NCBI RefSeq assembly: GCF_011297335.1
Contig: NZ_JAAOTJ010000010.1
Coordinates: forward strand, 186,001 to 250,000
Length of the DNA stretch: 64,000 bases
Direction of reading: 5' to 3'
From: Catellatospora methionotrophica
Lineage (GTDB): Bacteria; Actinomycetota; Actinomycetes; Mycobacteriales; Micromonosporaceae
Positions 24,853-33,353 of the stretch are shown one piece after another. The notes beneath the pieces were generated by a model. The model was not told where the DNA came from. It saw nothing but the letters and a program-made list of their open reading frames with translations, and made no database searches. Each line of letters begins with the position of its first letter. Positions within the stretch are counted from its first letter, which is position 1. Both the position numbers and the translations under genes were made by a program.

Positions 24853-25713
24853 ATGACTGCGAACGCGTATCCGCCGCCCACACCCGCCACGCTGCACTGG
24901 CTGCGGCGTGTTCTCGGTGTGCCGGTCGCCGCTGTGACTCCGCTGGTCGGCGGGATCGCGCACGCCATCAGCGCCGTCGACACCACCGATGGGCGGCGGT
25001 ACGCCCTGCGCCGCTGGTGCCGTCCCGGCTGGCAGGTCGAGGACCCGTGGTTCACCCCGGCCAACGAGGTCGCGGCGCTCACCGCCCTTGCCGACACGGG
25101 CTTGCCCGTCCCCGAGGTCGTCGCGGTGGACCCGGCGGGCGATCAGACCGACTTCCCCGCCCTGCTGATGACCTGGCTGCCCGGCTCCATGCTGCCGAGC
25201 GCCACCCACCGCGCGGCCACCGAACCGCCCCCGTCGGCCGCCATGCTGCGCCAGCTCGTCGACGCGGCCCGCGCCGTGCACGCGGTCGACGGCACGCAGG
25301 TCGCCCCGTGGGAGCCGTACGTCATGCTCGAGGAGGCGGAGCCGCCCCGGGCCAGCACGCGGCCGGAGCTGTGGGAACGGGCGTTCACGGCCGGTGCCGC
25401 GATCGGTCCGCCGGCCCGGTCCACTCTGCTCCACCGCGACTACCATCCGGGTAACACGCTGTGGCGCGACGGCCGCCTCACCGGCATCGTCGACTGGACC
25501 AACGCGTCCCGTGGCCTGCCCGGCTACGACTTCGGCTACCTGCGCGTCAACCTGCTCATCGCGCACGGCCCCGACGCCGCCGACGCCCTGCTCCCGCTGC
25601 TCGACGGCCACGACCCGGCCGCCGACCTGCTCGCCTTCCTGGACATGGAGTGGGAGGGCCCGCACGCCGCCCCGCTCCCCGTCATGGAGTCCTACCTGGA
25701 ACGCCTGCTGTGA
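24853..25713 (+). CDS. Aminoglycoside phosphotransferase (APH)-family kinase
   Basis: A 286-residue protein-kinase-like fold. The Brenner catalytic loop is LLHRDYHPGNTLW and the DFG-equivalent metal site IVDWTNASRGLPGYDFGYL. The N-terminal lobe has GGIAHAISAVDTTDGRRYALRRW. Members phosphorylate antibiotics, choline, homoserine or other small hydroxyl compounds; resistance is possible but not proven. It follows the mini GntR gene in the same operon and ends inside the left arm of a terminator hairpin. Confidence 0.82.
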   Translation: MTANAYPPPTPATLHWLRRVLGVPVAAVTPLVGGIAHAISAVDTTDGRRYALRRWCRPGWQVEDPWFTPANEVAALTALADTGLPVPEVVAVDPAGDQTDFPALLMTWLPGSMLPSATHRAATEPPPSAAMLRQLVDAARAVHAVDGTQVAPWEPYVMLEEAEPPRASTRPELWERAFTAGAAIGPPARSTLLHRDYHPGNTLWRDGRLTGIVDWTNASRGLPGYDFGYLRVNLLIAHGPDAADALLPLLDGHDPAADLLAFLDMEWEGPHAAPLPVMESYLERLL

Positions 25714-25763
25714 AAGGAAGGGCACCTTCCACAACGCCTAGCGATGTGAAGGTGCCCTTCCTT
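25714..25763. terminator. GGAAGGGCACC-family inverted repeat
   Basis: Perfect 16-bp arms (AAGGAAGGGCACCTTC and its complement) flank an 18-nt loop. The hairpin starts at the base after the APH stop codon and ends 6 bp before the convergent S41 stop, so it can serve both genes. Confidence 0.78.
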
Positions 25764-25769
25764 CGCCTG

Positions 25770-26726
25770 TCAGAGCGGTGCGCCTGCGTCGAGGGCGGTG
25801 CGGGCTTCGGCGGCGGGCGGGCCGTCCTGGGCGGCGAGCTGTTCGAGGGCCGCCCGGTATGCCGTCGACAGCGCGTCGGCGGCCGCGACGGGCACGTCCG
25901 GGGTGACGCCGACGGTCTCCCAGTTCGTGCCGGAGACAGGGTTGACCGCGCGGGCCACCGAGATCGTCGCCTCCAGGTGCGGGTGCAGGCGGAAGCCCTC
26001 GCGCGGGTGCGCGCCGCCGCGGGTCTGCTCGCCGACGACGGTGCCCCGCCCGGTCTGCTGCACGTCGTACGCCAGCGCCTCGCCCCCGGAGAACGTCTTC
26101 CCGCTGGTCAGCACATACAGCGGCCGCTCCCGCCCGTACCGGCCACCGGGCACGTGGGCCGAGGTCCACGACTGGCGTACCTGGTCGGTGGCCCGCTCGT
26201 ACATGCCCGTGATCTGCACCGGCTCGTGGTCCCACAGGTAGCTGAAGAACAGGTTGACCGCCGACGGCTCACCGCCCAGGCAGCCGCGCAGGTCCACGAT
26301 CAGTGCCTGCACGGGTGCGAGCAGCGTGAACGCGGCGGCATACACGTCACCGACGAGCACCGCCGGGAACAGCACCGGCGTGATCTCCAGCAGCCCGACA
26401 TCGCCGGGCAGGCGGCGCGCCGTGGCGACGCCGCCGCAGGTGCGCTCGGCCCACTGCGCCATCGCCGCGTACTCGGCCGCGTCGTCGCCGGGGACCTGCT
26501 CCGGCTGGGGTTCGGTGTGGTGGAGCAGGCGCAGGTGCTTGTCGCCGTTGACGGACTGCAGGTCGGCGGTGACCGCGGCGGCGAGCGCGGCCGGGTCGGC
26601 GGGGTAGCCGTCGCGGTGGGCGGCCAGCCGCGCGGCGATGTCGGCGGCGGCGTCGGGGAAGACGTAGCGCTCCTGCACCAGGGTCCGCAGTCGGTCGACG
26701 ATCTCGGTCACCTCAGGGGTCTGCAT
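25770..26726 (-). CDS. S41-family C-terminal-processing-like peptidase
   Basis: A 318-residue protein. The N-terminal helical domain (MQTPEVTEIVDRLRTLVQERYVFPDAAADIAARL) is typical of the IRBP/tricorn-core S41 subgroup. VDLRGCLGGEPSAVNLFFSYL and the nucleophile region YVLTSGKTFSGGEALAYDVQQ follow, then GEQTRGGAHPREGF. No signal peptide is seen, so it may be cytosolic. It is divergent from an ArsR-type regulator with an operator between them. Confidence 0.85.
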   Translation of the reverse strand: MQTPEVTEIVDRLRTLVQERYVFPDAAADIAARLAAHRDGYPADPAALAAAVTADLQSVNGDKHLRLLHHTEPQPEQVPGDDAAEYAAMAQWAERTCGGVATARRLPGDVGLLEITPVLFPAVLVGDVYAAAFTLLAPVQALIVDLRGCLGGEPSAVNLFFSYLWDHEPVQITGMYERATDQVRQSWTSAHVPGGRYGRERPLYVLTSGKTFSGGEALAYDVQQTGRGTVVGEQTRGGAHPREGFRLHPHLEATISVARAVNPVSGTNWETVGVTPDVPVAAADALSTAYRAALEQLAAQDGPPAAEARTALDAGAPL

Positions 26727-26755
26727 GCCGTTCAGGGAAGCACGCCGCTTGACAA

Positions 26756-26777
26756 AGCGTCAAGAGTTCTTGACGCT
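26756..26777. promoter_or_regulatory. ArsR-type operator palindrome
   Basis: AGCGTCAAGA-N2-TCTTGACGCT is a perfect palindrome with 10-nt arms, 7 bp before the regulator start and 30 bp before the S41 start. Extra TTGAC half-sites flank it (26749 and 26777). Confidence 0.7.
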
Positions 26778-26783
26778 TGACGC

Positions 26784-27329
26784 ATGACATCGCCCGACGA
26801 GACGCCCGCCGCCGCATCCGAGGACCCGGCGGTCATGCAGGTGAACGGCCCGGAGCACTACAGGGCCCTCGCGCACCCGATGCGGCACCGGCTGCTGTTC
26901 GCGCTGGAGCGTCCGGCGACGATCAGCCGGCTCGCGGCGGTGCTGCGTACCAACAAGGGCAATGTGGCGCACCACCTGAAGGTGCTCGTCGAGGCCGGGT
27001 TGGTGCGGCCCGCGGGCACCCGCACCGTGCGCGGCGGCACCGAGCAGTACTACGCCCGCCCGGCCCGCGCCCTGCACTACACCGGCCCCGGCGCCGCCGA
27101 GAACACCGCGGTCGCGTTCCAGGCGCTCGGCGCGGAGATCGCCGCCGCCGCGCCGGACCCGTTCCTGGTGCTGCGGCACCTGCGGCTGACCGCCGAGCAG
27201 GTCCGCGAACTCACCGCCACGCTGACCGCCCTGGCCGAGGACACTCCTGACGCCGAAGACGACGGCATACGGTATGGCCTGCTGCTGGGCCTCTACCGAC
27301 CGCACGATCCGGACGGCCCCTCGGATTGA
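26784..27329 (+). CDS. ArsR-like winged-helix transcriptional regulator
   Basis: A 181-residue protein: GPEHYRALAHPMRHRLLFALERPATISRLAAVLRTNKGNVAHHLKVLVEAGLVRPAGTRTVRGGTEQYYARPARAL is an HTH_20/ArsR domain. The C-terminal 90 residues are helical (LVLRHLRLTAEQVRELTATLTALAEDTP). This group usually represses a divergent gene; here that is the S41 peptidase, with a clear palindrome between. Confidence 0.87.
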   Translation: MTSPDETPAAASEDPAVMQVNGPEHYRALAHPMRHRLLFALERPATISRLAAVLRTNKGNVAHHLKVLVEAGLVRPAGTRTVRGGTEQYYARPARALHYTGPGAAENTAVAFQALGAEIAAAAPDPFLVLRHLRLTAEQVRELTATLTALAEDTPDAEDDGIRYGLLLGLYRPHDPDGPSD

Positions 27330-27409
27330 TCGACGATCTCTTCATCAGCGTTTTCTCAGCTTGCGGCAGTTGAGGAGGGCAAAGCGCGTAAGGAGAGGTG
27401 GTCGTCTAC

Positions 27410-29566
27410 ATGAGCGCACAATGGCGTGAGCGGTTGCGGACGGACGTGCCCGCGTCCCTGGTGGTGGTGCTGGTAGCGCTGCCGCTGTCGCTGGGTATCG
27501 CGGTGGCGTCGGGCGCCCCGGTGTTGGCGGGGTTGATCAGCGCGGTGATCGGCGGGATCGTGGCCGGTGCGCTGGGCGGGTCGGTGGTGCAGGTCAGCGG
27601 CCCGGCGGCCGGGTTGACGCTGATCGTGGCGCAGACCGTGGCCACCTTCGGCTGGCGGGGGGCCTGCGCGATCACCGTCGCGGCGGGGGTGCTGCAACTG
27701 GGGCTGGGCGCGTCACGGGTGGCGCGGGCCGCGCTTGCCGTCTCGCCCGCGATCGTGCACGGGATGCTGGCCGGGGTCGGCGTCGTGATCGTCCTGTCCC
27801 AGGTGCACGTGCTGCTGGGCGACGCCCCGCAGGCCTCGGCGCTGGCCAACCTGCGGGAGCTGCCCGCCGAGTTGCTGCACAACCACACCCCGGCGGTCTT
27901 CGTCGGCGTGCTCACCCTGGTCGTGCTGTGGGGCTGGCGGGCGGTGCCGAGCATCGCGGGGATCGTGCCCGCGCCGCTCGCGGCGATCGTCATCGGCACC
28001 GCCGTCGCGGCCGCCACGGGGTGGGATCTGCAGCGGGTGGACATCCCGGACGACATCCTCGCCCTGGACATGGGCCCGGTCTGGCCCGACGCGTCGCCGT
28101 CGGTGTTCCTGGCAGCGGTGGGTGCGGTGGCACTGGTCGCCAGCGTCGAGTCGCTGCTGTGCGCGGTCGCGGTGGACCGGATGCACGACGGCCCGCGGGT
28201 CAACCTGGACCGCGAGCTGGCCGGGCAGGGCGCGGCCAACATCGTCGCCGGGGCGCTCGGCGGGCTGCCGGTCGCCGGGGTGATCGTGCGCTCGACGACC
28301 AACGTCAAGGCCGGTGGCCGGTCGCGGCTGTCGACGGTGCTGCACGGCGTGTGGATCCTGGTGCTGGTGCTCGCCGCCGCTCCGGTGATCGAGCTGATCC
28401 CGCTGCCCGCGCTCGCGGCGCTGCTGGTCTACACCGGCGTGCAGATGGTCAACCTGACCCACGCCCAGCAGGTCCACCAGCACCGCGAGATGCCGGTGTA
28501 CGTGCTGACGATGCTGTCGGTGGTGGTGCTCGGCCTGTTCGAGGGGGTGCTGGTCGGCATGGGGTGCGCGCTGCTGCTGTCGATCTGGCGGCTCACCCAC
28601 GCGACCGTGCGCGCGTACGCCGACGAGCACGGCTGGCACGTCGCCATCGAGGGCTCGCTGACCTTCCTGGCCGTGCCGCAGCTGACCCGGTCACTGGCCC
28701 AGGTGCCTACCGGGGTCGCCGTCGGCGTCGAGCTCAACGCCGACTTCATGGACCACGCCGCGGTCACCGCGCTACACGACTGGCGCACCGCGCACGAGCG
28801 CGGCGGGGGCAGCGTCGAGGTGCACGAACTGCACCACAACTGGTACGCCGACGCGATCACCGGCCGCCGCTCGCCCGCCCGCAAGGTCCACCCGACGGCG
28901 TGGCTGCTGCCCCGCGTACACCGGGCGGTGCCGCACGGGGCCCGTGAGCGCCTGGCCCGAGGCGCGCGGCTGTTCCACCGGCACGGCGCGCGCCGGGTCG
29001 GGCCGCTGCTGGCCGAGCTGGCCCGCACCGGCCAGCAGCCGACGCAGCTGTTCATCACCTGCGCCGACTCGCGCATCGTGACCAGCATGATCACGTCGAC
29101 CGGGCCCGGTGACCTGTTCACCGTGCGCAACGTCGGCAACCTGGTGCCAAGGCACGACGACGGCGATCACGACGGCAGCGTGCAGGCGGCGATGGACTTC
29201 GCGCTGCACGTGCTCCAGGTGCGCACCATCACCGTGTGCGGGCACTCGGGCTGCGGGGCGCTGGCCGCGCTGCTGCGCCCGGCGACCAGTGCGACGCCGA
29301 TGCCGGACCTGCGCCGGTGGCTGCGCCACGCCCAGCCGAGCCTGCACCGGGGCGGCCTGCCCGAAGGCGACGGCGACCACCTGACCCGGCTCTGCCAGCA
29401 GAACGTGGTCCAGCAACTGGAGAACCTGATGACCTATCCAGCGGTGGCCGAGCGCGTCCGGGACGGACGGCTGGAACTGGTCGGCATGTACTTCGACATC
29501 GCCACCAGCCGCATCCACCTGCTCGACCCGACGCACAGCAGGTTCACGCCCGTCTCGATCTCGTGA
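27410..29566 (+). CDS. SulP transporter-STAS-beta-carbonic anhydrase fusion
   Basis: A 718-residue protein in three parts. Residues about 8-395 are a SulP/SLC26 anion transporter (PASLVVVLVALPLSLGIAVASGAPVLAGL, VSGPAAGLTLIVAQ). Residues about 405-470 form a STAS domain. Residues about 500-718 are a beta-carbonic anhydrase with zinc ligands Cys551 (ITCADSR), His612 and Cys615 (CGHSGCGAL) and the Asp553-Arg555 dyad. It probably takes up bicarbonate or another anion and interconverts it with CO2 at the membrane. The ATG at 27410 follows AGGAGAGG. A strong terminator follows. Confidence 0.92.
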   Translation: MSAQWRERLRTDVPASLVVVLVALPLSLGIAVASGAPVLAGLISAVIGGIVAGALGGSVVQVSGPAAGLTLIVAQTVATFGWRGACAITVAAGVLQLGLGASRVARAALAVSPAIVHGMLAGVGVVIVLSQVHVLLGDAPQASALANLRELPAELLHNHTPAVFVGVLTLVVLWGWRAVPSIAGIVPAPLAAIVIGTAVAAATGWDLQRVDIPDDILALDMGPVWPDASPSVFLAAVGAVALVASVESLLCAVAVDRMHDGPRVNLDRELAGQGAANIVAGALGGLPVAGVIVRSTTNVKAGGRSRLSTVLHGVWILVLVLAAAPVIELIPLPALAALLVYTGVQMVNLTHAQQVHQHREMPVYVLTMLSVVVLGLFEGVLVGMGCALLLSIWRLTHATVRAYADEHGWHVAIEGSLTFLAVPQLTRSLAQVPTGVAVGVELNADFMDHAAVTALHDWRTAHERGGGSVEVHELHHNWYADAITGRRSPARKVHPTAWLLPRVHRAVPHGARERLARGARLFHRHGARRVGPLLAELARTGQQPTQLFITCADSRIVTSMITSTGPGDLFTVRNVGNLVPRHDDGDHDGSVQAAMDFALHVLQVRTITVCGHSGCGALAALLRPATSATPMPDLRRWLRHAQPSLHRGGLPEGDGDHLTRLCQQNVVQQLENLMTYPAVAERVRDGRLELVGMYFDIATSRIHLLDPTHSRFTPVSIS

Positions 29567-29600
29567 CCGTCCGCCGGTCCACGGCGGGCTGACACCACGC

Positions 29601-29651
29601 CGGGCCGGTGCGGGCATCGCGGAGACATTCCGCGGTGCCCGCACCGGCCCG
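29601..29651. terminator. Strong hairpin after SulP-carbonic anhydrase gene
   Basis: 23-bp arms (29601-29623 and 29629-29651), one wobble, with a 5-nt GACAT loop. It lies between convergent genes and ends 15 bp before the stop codon of the 46-aa gene. Confidence 0.8.
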
Positions 29652-29665
29652 CTGCGTCGTGCGGG

Positions 29666-29806
29666 TCAGGCCGTCGCGCCGCTGGTGAACGGCACCCCGC
29701 CCGGCTTGTTCGCGCGAAATCGCAGCGCCGGCTGCTCGTCGGTCGCGGTCCAGTAACTGGTGTTCGGCTTGGTCGGCAGCTTCGCGGCGATGGTCTTCTC
29801 GCTCAT
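29666..29806 (-). CDS. 46-residue hypothetical protein downstream of RibD-like gene
   Basis: Starts MSEKTIAAKLPTKPNTSYW and ends KPGGVPFTSGATA. GGAG lies about 9 nt upstream of the ATG at 29806, and the gene begins 16 bp after the stop of the RibD-like reductase, so the two are likely co-transcribed. Codon use fits the genome. It has no membrane segment or recognised motif. Confidence 0.55.
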   Translation of the reverse strand: MSEKTIAAKLPTKPNTSYWTATDEQPALRFRANKPGGVPFTSGATA

Positions 29807-29822
29807 GGTCCGGTTCTCCGGC

Positions 29823-30359
29823 TCAGGCTTCGGTGGCAGGGGCGTACACCGCGTTGATCACGCCGGTCTTGAACGTCTCGGACGACAGCAGGGTCAGCGG
29901 CACCGTCTCGCCGTCGTCGAACAGGCGCTGGCCGTGGCCGACCACGATCGGGTGGATCAGCAGGTGCAACTCGTCGAGCAGGCCGGCCCGCAGCAGCGAG
30001 CGCACCAGCACGACGCTGCCGGTGATGCCGAGGTTCGTGCCGGGCTCGGCCTTGAGGGCGCGCAGCTCGTCGAGGTCGCGTACGACGGTGGTGTTCTCCC
30101 AGGTCGGGTCCTGCAGGGTGCTGGACACGACGACCTTGCGCTTGCCGTTCATGACGGCCGCGAAGTCGTCCTCGCTCTGCGGCCAGTACGCGGCGAAGCC
30201 GTCGTAGGTGGTGCGGCCCAGCAGCATCACGTCCGAGCCTTCCATCAGCGCGCCGACGGCGGCGCCCATGGCGTCGTCGAAGTAGGGGAAGTGCCAGGTG
30301 TGGGGGTCCTGGACGACGCCGTCCAGCGACACGAACAGCCCAGCGACGATCTTCCGCAT
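29823..30359 (-). CDS. Dihydrofolate reductase-like (RibD C-terminal) protein
   Basis: A 178-residue protein with the RibD_C/DHFR-like fold: MRKIVAGLFVSLDGVVQDPHTWHFPYF, VMLLGRTTYDGFAAYWP and NLGITGSVVLVRSLLRAGLLDELHLLIHPIVVGHGQRLF. NADPH binding is expected. This YwjB/YyaP-like group has no settled substrate. The ATG at 30359 follows GGAGG 4 nt upstream, ruling out the longer upstream frame. Confidence 0.9.
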   Translation of the reverse strand: MRKIVAGLFVSLDGVVQDPHTWHFPYFDDAMGAAVGALMEGSDVMLLGRTTYDGFAAYWPQSEDDFAAVMNGKRKVVVSSTLQDPTWENTTVVRDLDELRALKAEPGTNLGITGSVVLVRSLLRAGLLDELHLLIHPIVVGHGQRLFDDGETVPLTLLSSETFKTGVINAVYAPATEA

Positions 30360-30617
30360 GATGTCCTCCAGCGATGTCAGCGCCGCGCCCCGGTGGCGCG
30401 GCTGCTGTCTCACCAACTCAGACGAAGCAGCGTCCGGAAACTCATCGGTTCCGGGAAGAAAAATTTGTCGGCTGCGTAAAACGGCGCTGAACTGCGATGA
30501 CGGGGACACGGCTAGGCTGCGATGAATCGAGGCGTCGCCGATCGTCCTATCTGGCGAGGTGCCCCGTGCCCGGCTCGCGTCCGGCGGCGGGCGGGTGCGC
30601 CGTCAAGGAGGCGAGCG

Positions 30618-31040
30618 GTGCGCGAGCGGGAGTCGTACGCGGTGCTGGTCCTCGGTCCTTCGCTGGGGGCGGGGGACCTTGCGGCGCTGTGCGCCCGGGT
30701 CGACGACGCCCACCGCGACGTGCCGGCGGGCCGCGAGCTGGTGGTGCTCTGCGACGTCGCCGGGCTGGCCCGGCCGGACCTGGCGGGGCTGGACGTGCTG
30801 GCCCGGCTGCGCCTGCACACCGGCCGGGCCGGGGGCACGCTGCGGTTGTGGCGGGCCGGACCGCACCTGCGGCTGCTGCTGGAGCTGACCGGCCTGCGCA
30901 GCGTGCTGCCGTCGCACCCGGACGGCTCAGCCGACGAGTTCGGCCTCCCGGCCCCGCACGAGCACGGGGGGCAGGCCGAACAGCGGGAACAGCCGCTCGG
31001 TGTCGAGGAAGTTGTTGACCCCGGCGATCCGTCCGGCTGA
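30618..31040 (+). CDS. STAS-domain protein overlapping the ECF sigma gene
   Basis: A 140-residue protein with a STAS-like domain (ELVVLCDVAGLARPDLAGLDVLARLRLHTGRAGG, LLLELTGLRSVLP). The phosphorylatable Ser/Thr is absent. The GTG at 30618 follows AAGGAGG 6 nt upstream. The last 38 codons are antisense to the 3' end of the convergent sigma-factor gene and have unusual composition, so the ancestral stop was probably earlier. Confidence 0.65.
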   Translation: MRERESYAVLVLGPSLGAGDLAALCARVDDAHRDVPAGRELVVLCDVAGLARPDLAGLDVLARLRLHTGRAGGTLRLWRAGPHLRLLLELTGLRSVLPSHPDGSADEFGLPAPHEHGGQAEQREQPLGVEEVVDPGDPSG

Positions 31041-31910
31041 GATCTCCAGGACGATGAGCGCCCACGGATCGTGCCGGTCCGGGTCCTCGGTCGGCCGGTA
31101 CTGCCCGAAGGCGGGCAGGCCGTTGGCGGCGACGGGCACCAGCCGCGAGCTGCGGCAGCCGGAGCCGAGGCCGAGCATCCAGGCGCTGATGTCGCCGATC
31201 CCCCGGAACCAGAGGTCCAGCGGCGGCATGGACAGCGTCGCGTCCTCGTGCAGCAGCGTGGCGAGGGCGTCGAGGTCGTAGCGCTCGAACGCCTCCACGT
31301 ACCGCGCGAGCAGGGCGGCCTGATCGGCGTCGGTGGGCACGAGTACGTCGGCGTCGGTGGCGCTGACCGCGCTCAGGCTGGCCCGGGCCCGCTGCAGGGC
31401 GCTGTTGACCGAGGCGACGGTCAGGCCGAGCAGTTCGGCGGTCTCGGCGGCGCTCCACGCCAGCACCTCGCGCAGGATCAGCACCGCGCGCTGCTTGGGC
31501 GCCAGGTGCTGCAGCGCCGCGACGAACGCGAGCCGGACCGACTCGCGGGCGACGGTCAGGTCCGCCGGGTCGGCGGTGTCGGGCAGCAGCCGGTCGTCGG
31601 GCGCGGGGCCGACCCACACCGACTCGGCCAGCGGCACCGGCGCGCTGGTGACCCGCTCGGGCGCACCGGCCGAGGCCAGGTCCATCGGGCGGGCCCGGCG
31701 CTGCGCGCTGCCGAGCATGTCCAGGCACACGTTGGTGGCGATGCGATACAGCCACGAGCGGACCGCGGAGCGGCCTTCGAACTGGTCGTAGCCCTTCCAG
31801 GCGCGGATCAGCGTCTCCTGCACCGCGTCCTCGGCCTCGAACGCCGAACCGAGCATGCGGTAGCAGTAGGCGGTCAGTTCCCGCCGGTGCGCCTCGAGCA
31901 TCTCCTCCAC
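30927..31910 (-). CDS. ECF sigma factor with SnoaL-like C-terminal domain
   Basis: About 327 residues. Region 2 is clear (RRELTAYCYRMLGSAFEAEDAVQETLIRAWKGYDQFEGRSAVRSWLYRIATNVCLDML), as is region 4 (LQHLAPKQRAVLILREVLAWSAAETAELLGLTVASVNSALQRARASL). About 110 residues of SnoaL/NTF2-like fold follow (LLARYVEAFERYDLDALATLLHEDATLSMPPL...NNFLDTERLFPLFGLP). In this SigG/SigJ-type class the extra domain modulates activity in place of an anti-sigma factor. The likely start is the GTG at 31910; the frame is open to 32000. No anti-sigma gene is adjacent. Confidence 0.9.
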   Translation of the reverse strand: MEEMLEAHRRELTAYCYRMLGSAFEAEDAVQETLIRAWKGYDQFEGRSAVRSWLYRIATNVCLDMLGSAQRRARPMDLASAGAPERVTSAPVPLAESVWVGPAPDDRLLPDTADPADLTVARESVRLAFVAALQHLAPKQRAVLILREVLAWSAAETAELLGLTVASVNSALQRARASLSAVSATDADVLVPTDADQAALLARYVEAFERYDLDALATLLHEDATLSMPPLDLWFRGIGDISAWMLGLGSGCRSSRLVPVAANGLPAFGQYRPTEDPDRHDPWALIVLEISAGRIAGVNNFLDTERLFPLFGLPPVLVRGREAELVG

Positions 31911-32014
31911 GCCCGCGAACCTACACCCGCCGCCCGACAACAACCGTCGCCGAGACGGGGTGACGGCGGACCGGTTGCGGGTGTGCGTACGGCCGGGCAC
32001 GTATTCTTCGGGCG

Positions 32015-32731
32015 GTGGACAGCCGCGAGATCTGCACGGACCCCCGCCTCACCGACTTCCTGGTCGAGTACCTGGGGCGGTGGACCGAGGCGGACGGGCT
32101 GACCGTGGTCGGCAGCCCGGCCCGGACGCTCCCCGGCTGGGACGGCAAGGTCCGCGACGTGGTCGGGGTGTCCACGCCGCGCGGCGGGGTCCTGTCGGTC
32201 GCCCCGGACACCGCCGATGCGGTACGCGACGCCGTCCGCACCTGGGACGACGTGGCCGCCCGGCTGCCCGCCGCCCTCGGGCGGCCCGACGCGACCGCCT
32301 ACCGCGGGGTCTTCCGGTGGACCACCGGCCCCGCCGAGCTGCCCGACGCCGGTGAGTGGGTGCCCGCGCTGGATCCGCGCGTGCCGGAGTGGCTGCACCC
32401 GTTCGGCGGTCACGTGCTGATCACGTTCGACGGCGCGGGCCGGTACGCGGCGGGCGTGGGCGTGAAACGGCACAACCCGGCGGGCATGGAGATCTCCGTC
32501 GGCACCGAGGAGGCGCACCGAGGCCGCGGGCTGGCCACCGCACTGGTCGCGCAGGCCGCGCGCTGGATCATCGCGCAGGGGGCGGTGCCGATCTACCTGC
32601 ACGACCCGGAGAACACCGCCTCGGACCGCACCGCGCGCAGCGCCGGGTTCCCAGACCTCGGCTGGCACATCGTCGGCGTCGGCGGCCGCCCGCAGAACGA
32701 GCTGCGCTCGGAGCGGTCCACGCCCGCCTGA
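32015..32731 (+). CDS. GNAT-family N-acetyltransferase
   Basis: A 238-residue protein. The acetyl-CoA binding motif A is clear in the last third: MEISVGTEEAHRGRGLATALVAQAARWIIAQGAVPIYLHDPENTASDRTARSAGFPDLGW. The N-terminal half is poorly conserved and may recognise the substrate. GTG start at 32015. It is divergent from the ECF sigma gene (105 bp gap) and followed by two more GNAT genes. Confidence 0.82.
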   Translation: MDSREICTDPRLTDFLVEYLGRWTEADGLTVVGSPARTLPGWDGKVRDVVGVSTPRGGVLSVAPDTADAVRDAVRTWDDVAARLPAALGRPDATAYRGVFRWTTGPAELPDAGEWVPALDPRVPEWLHPFGGHVLITFDGAGRYAAGVGVKRHNPAGMEISVGTEEAHRGRGLATALVAQAARWIIAQGAVPIYLHDPENTASDRTARSAGFPDLGWHIVGVGGRPQNELRSERSTPA

Positions 32732-32819
32732 GTGCGCTGCGGCACAAGGTCGGCCGAGCGGCGTCCCGGCGCGCGGGGCGGGTGGCATCATGCGAATCCG
32801 ACCCGCAGGGAGCAGATCC

Positions 32820-33353
32820 ATGACCTATGTCGTACGCCGGACCGCGCCGGGGGAGTGGCGTGAGCTGCGCGCACTGCGCCTGGAGGCGCTGCGTGACTCC
32901 CCGACGGCCTTCGGCGTCACGTACGCCGACGCCGCCGCGCTGCCCGACGAGGACTGGCGGCAGCAGGCGGAGCTGAACGCGACGTCGGCGACCTCGGCGA
33001 TGTTCGTCGCCGCCACCGTCGACGGCCACTGGGTGGGCATGACCGGCTGCGCGCCGCTGCCGGACGTCCCCGGGACCTCCTGCCTGCACGGCGTCTACGT
33101 GGCGCCCGCGCATCGTGGCGGGCAGGCGGGCCTCGCGGCCCGACTGATGGACGCGGGGATCAGGTGGACCCGCGACAACACCGACGCGGCGTGGCTCACC
33201 CTGGGCGTACACGAGGACAACCAGCGCGCGCTGGCCTTCTACCGCCGCATCGGGTTCACCGCGACCGGGAAGATCGTGCCGTACCGCCTCGACCCGGCGA
33301 AGAAGCTGCACATCCTGGGCCTGGAGAACTTCCGCCCGGCGGCGGCCCGATGA
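32820..33353 (+). CDS. GNAT-family N-acetyltransferase
   Basis: A 177-residue protein: YVVRRTAPGEWRELRALRLEALRDSPTAFG is a common opening of this group, and GVYVAPAHRGGQAGLAARLMDAGIRWTRD with NQRALAFYRRIGFTATG gives the CoA site and C-terminal signature. The ATG at 32820 has GGGAG 11 nt upstream. Its stop overlaps the start of the next GNAT gene (ATGA). Confidence 0.9.
   Translation: MTYVVRRTAPGEWRELRALRLEALRDSPTAFGVTYADAAALPDEDWRQQAELNATSATSAMFVAATVDGHWVGMTGCAPLPDVPGTSCLHGVYVAPAHRGGQAGLAARLMDAGIRWTRDNTDAAWLTLGVHEDNQRALAFYRRIGFTATGKIVPYRLDPAKKLHILGLENFRPAAAR

Noticed and set aside
30522-30617. Longer N-terminus of the STAS gene
   Set aside because: Arg-rich extension without ribosome site; the GTG at 30618 has AAGGAGG at ideal spacing.
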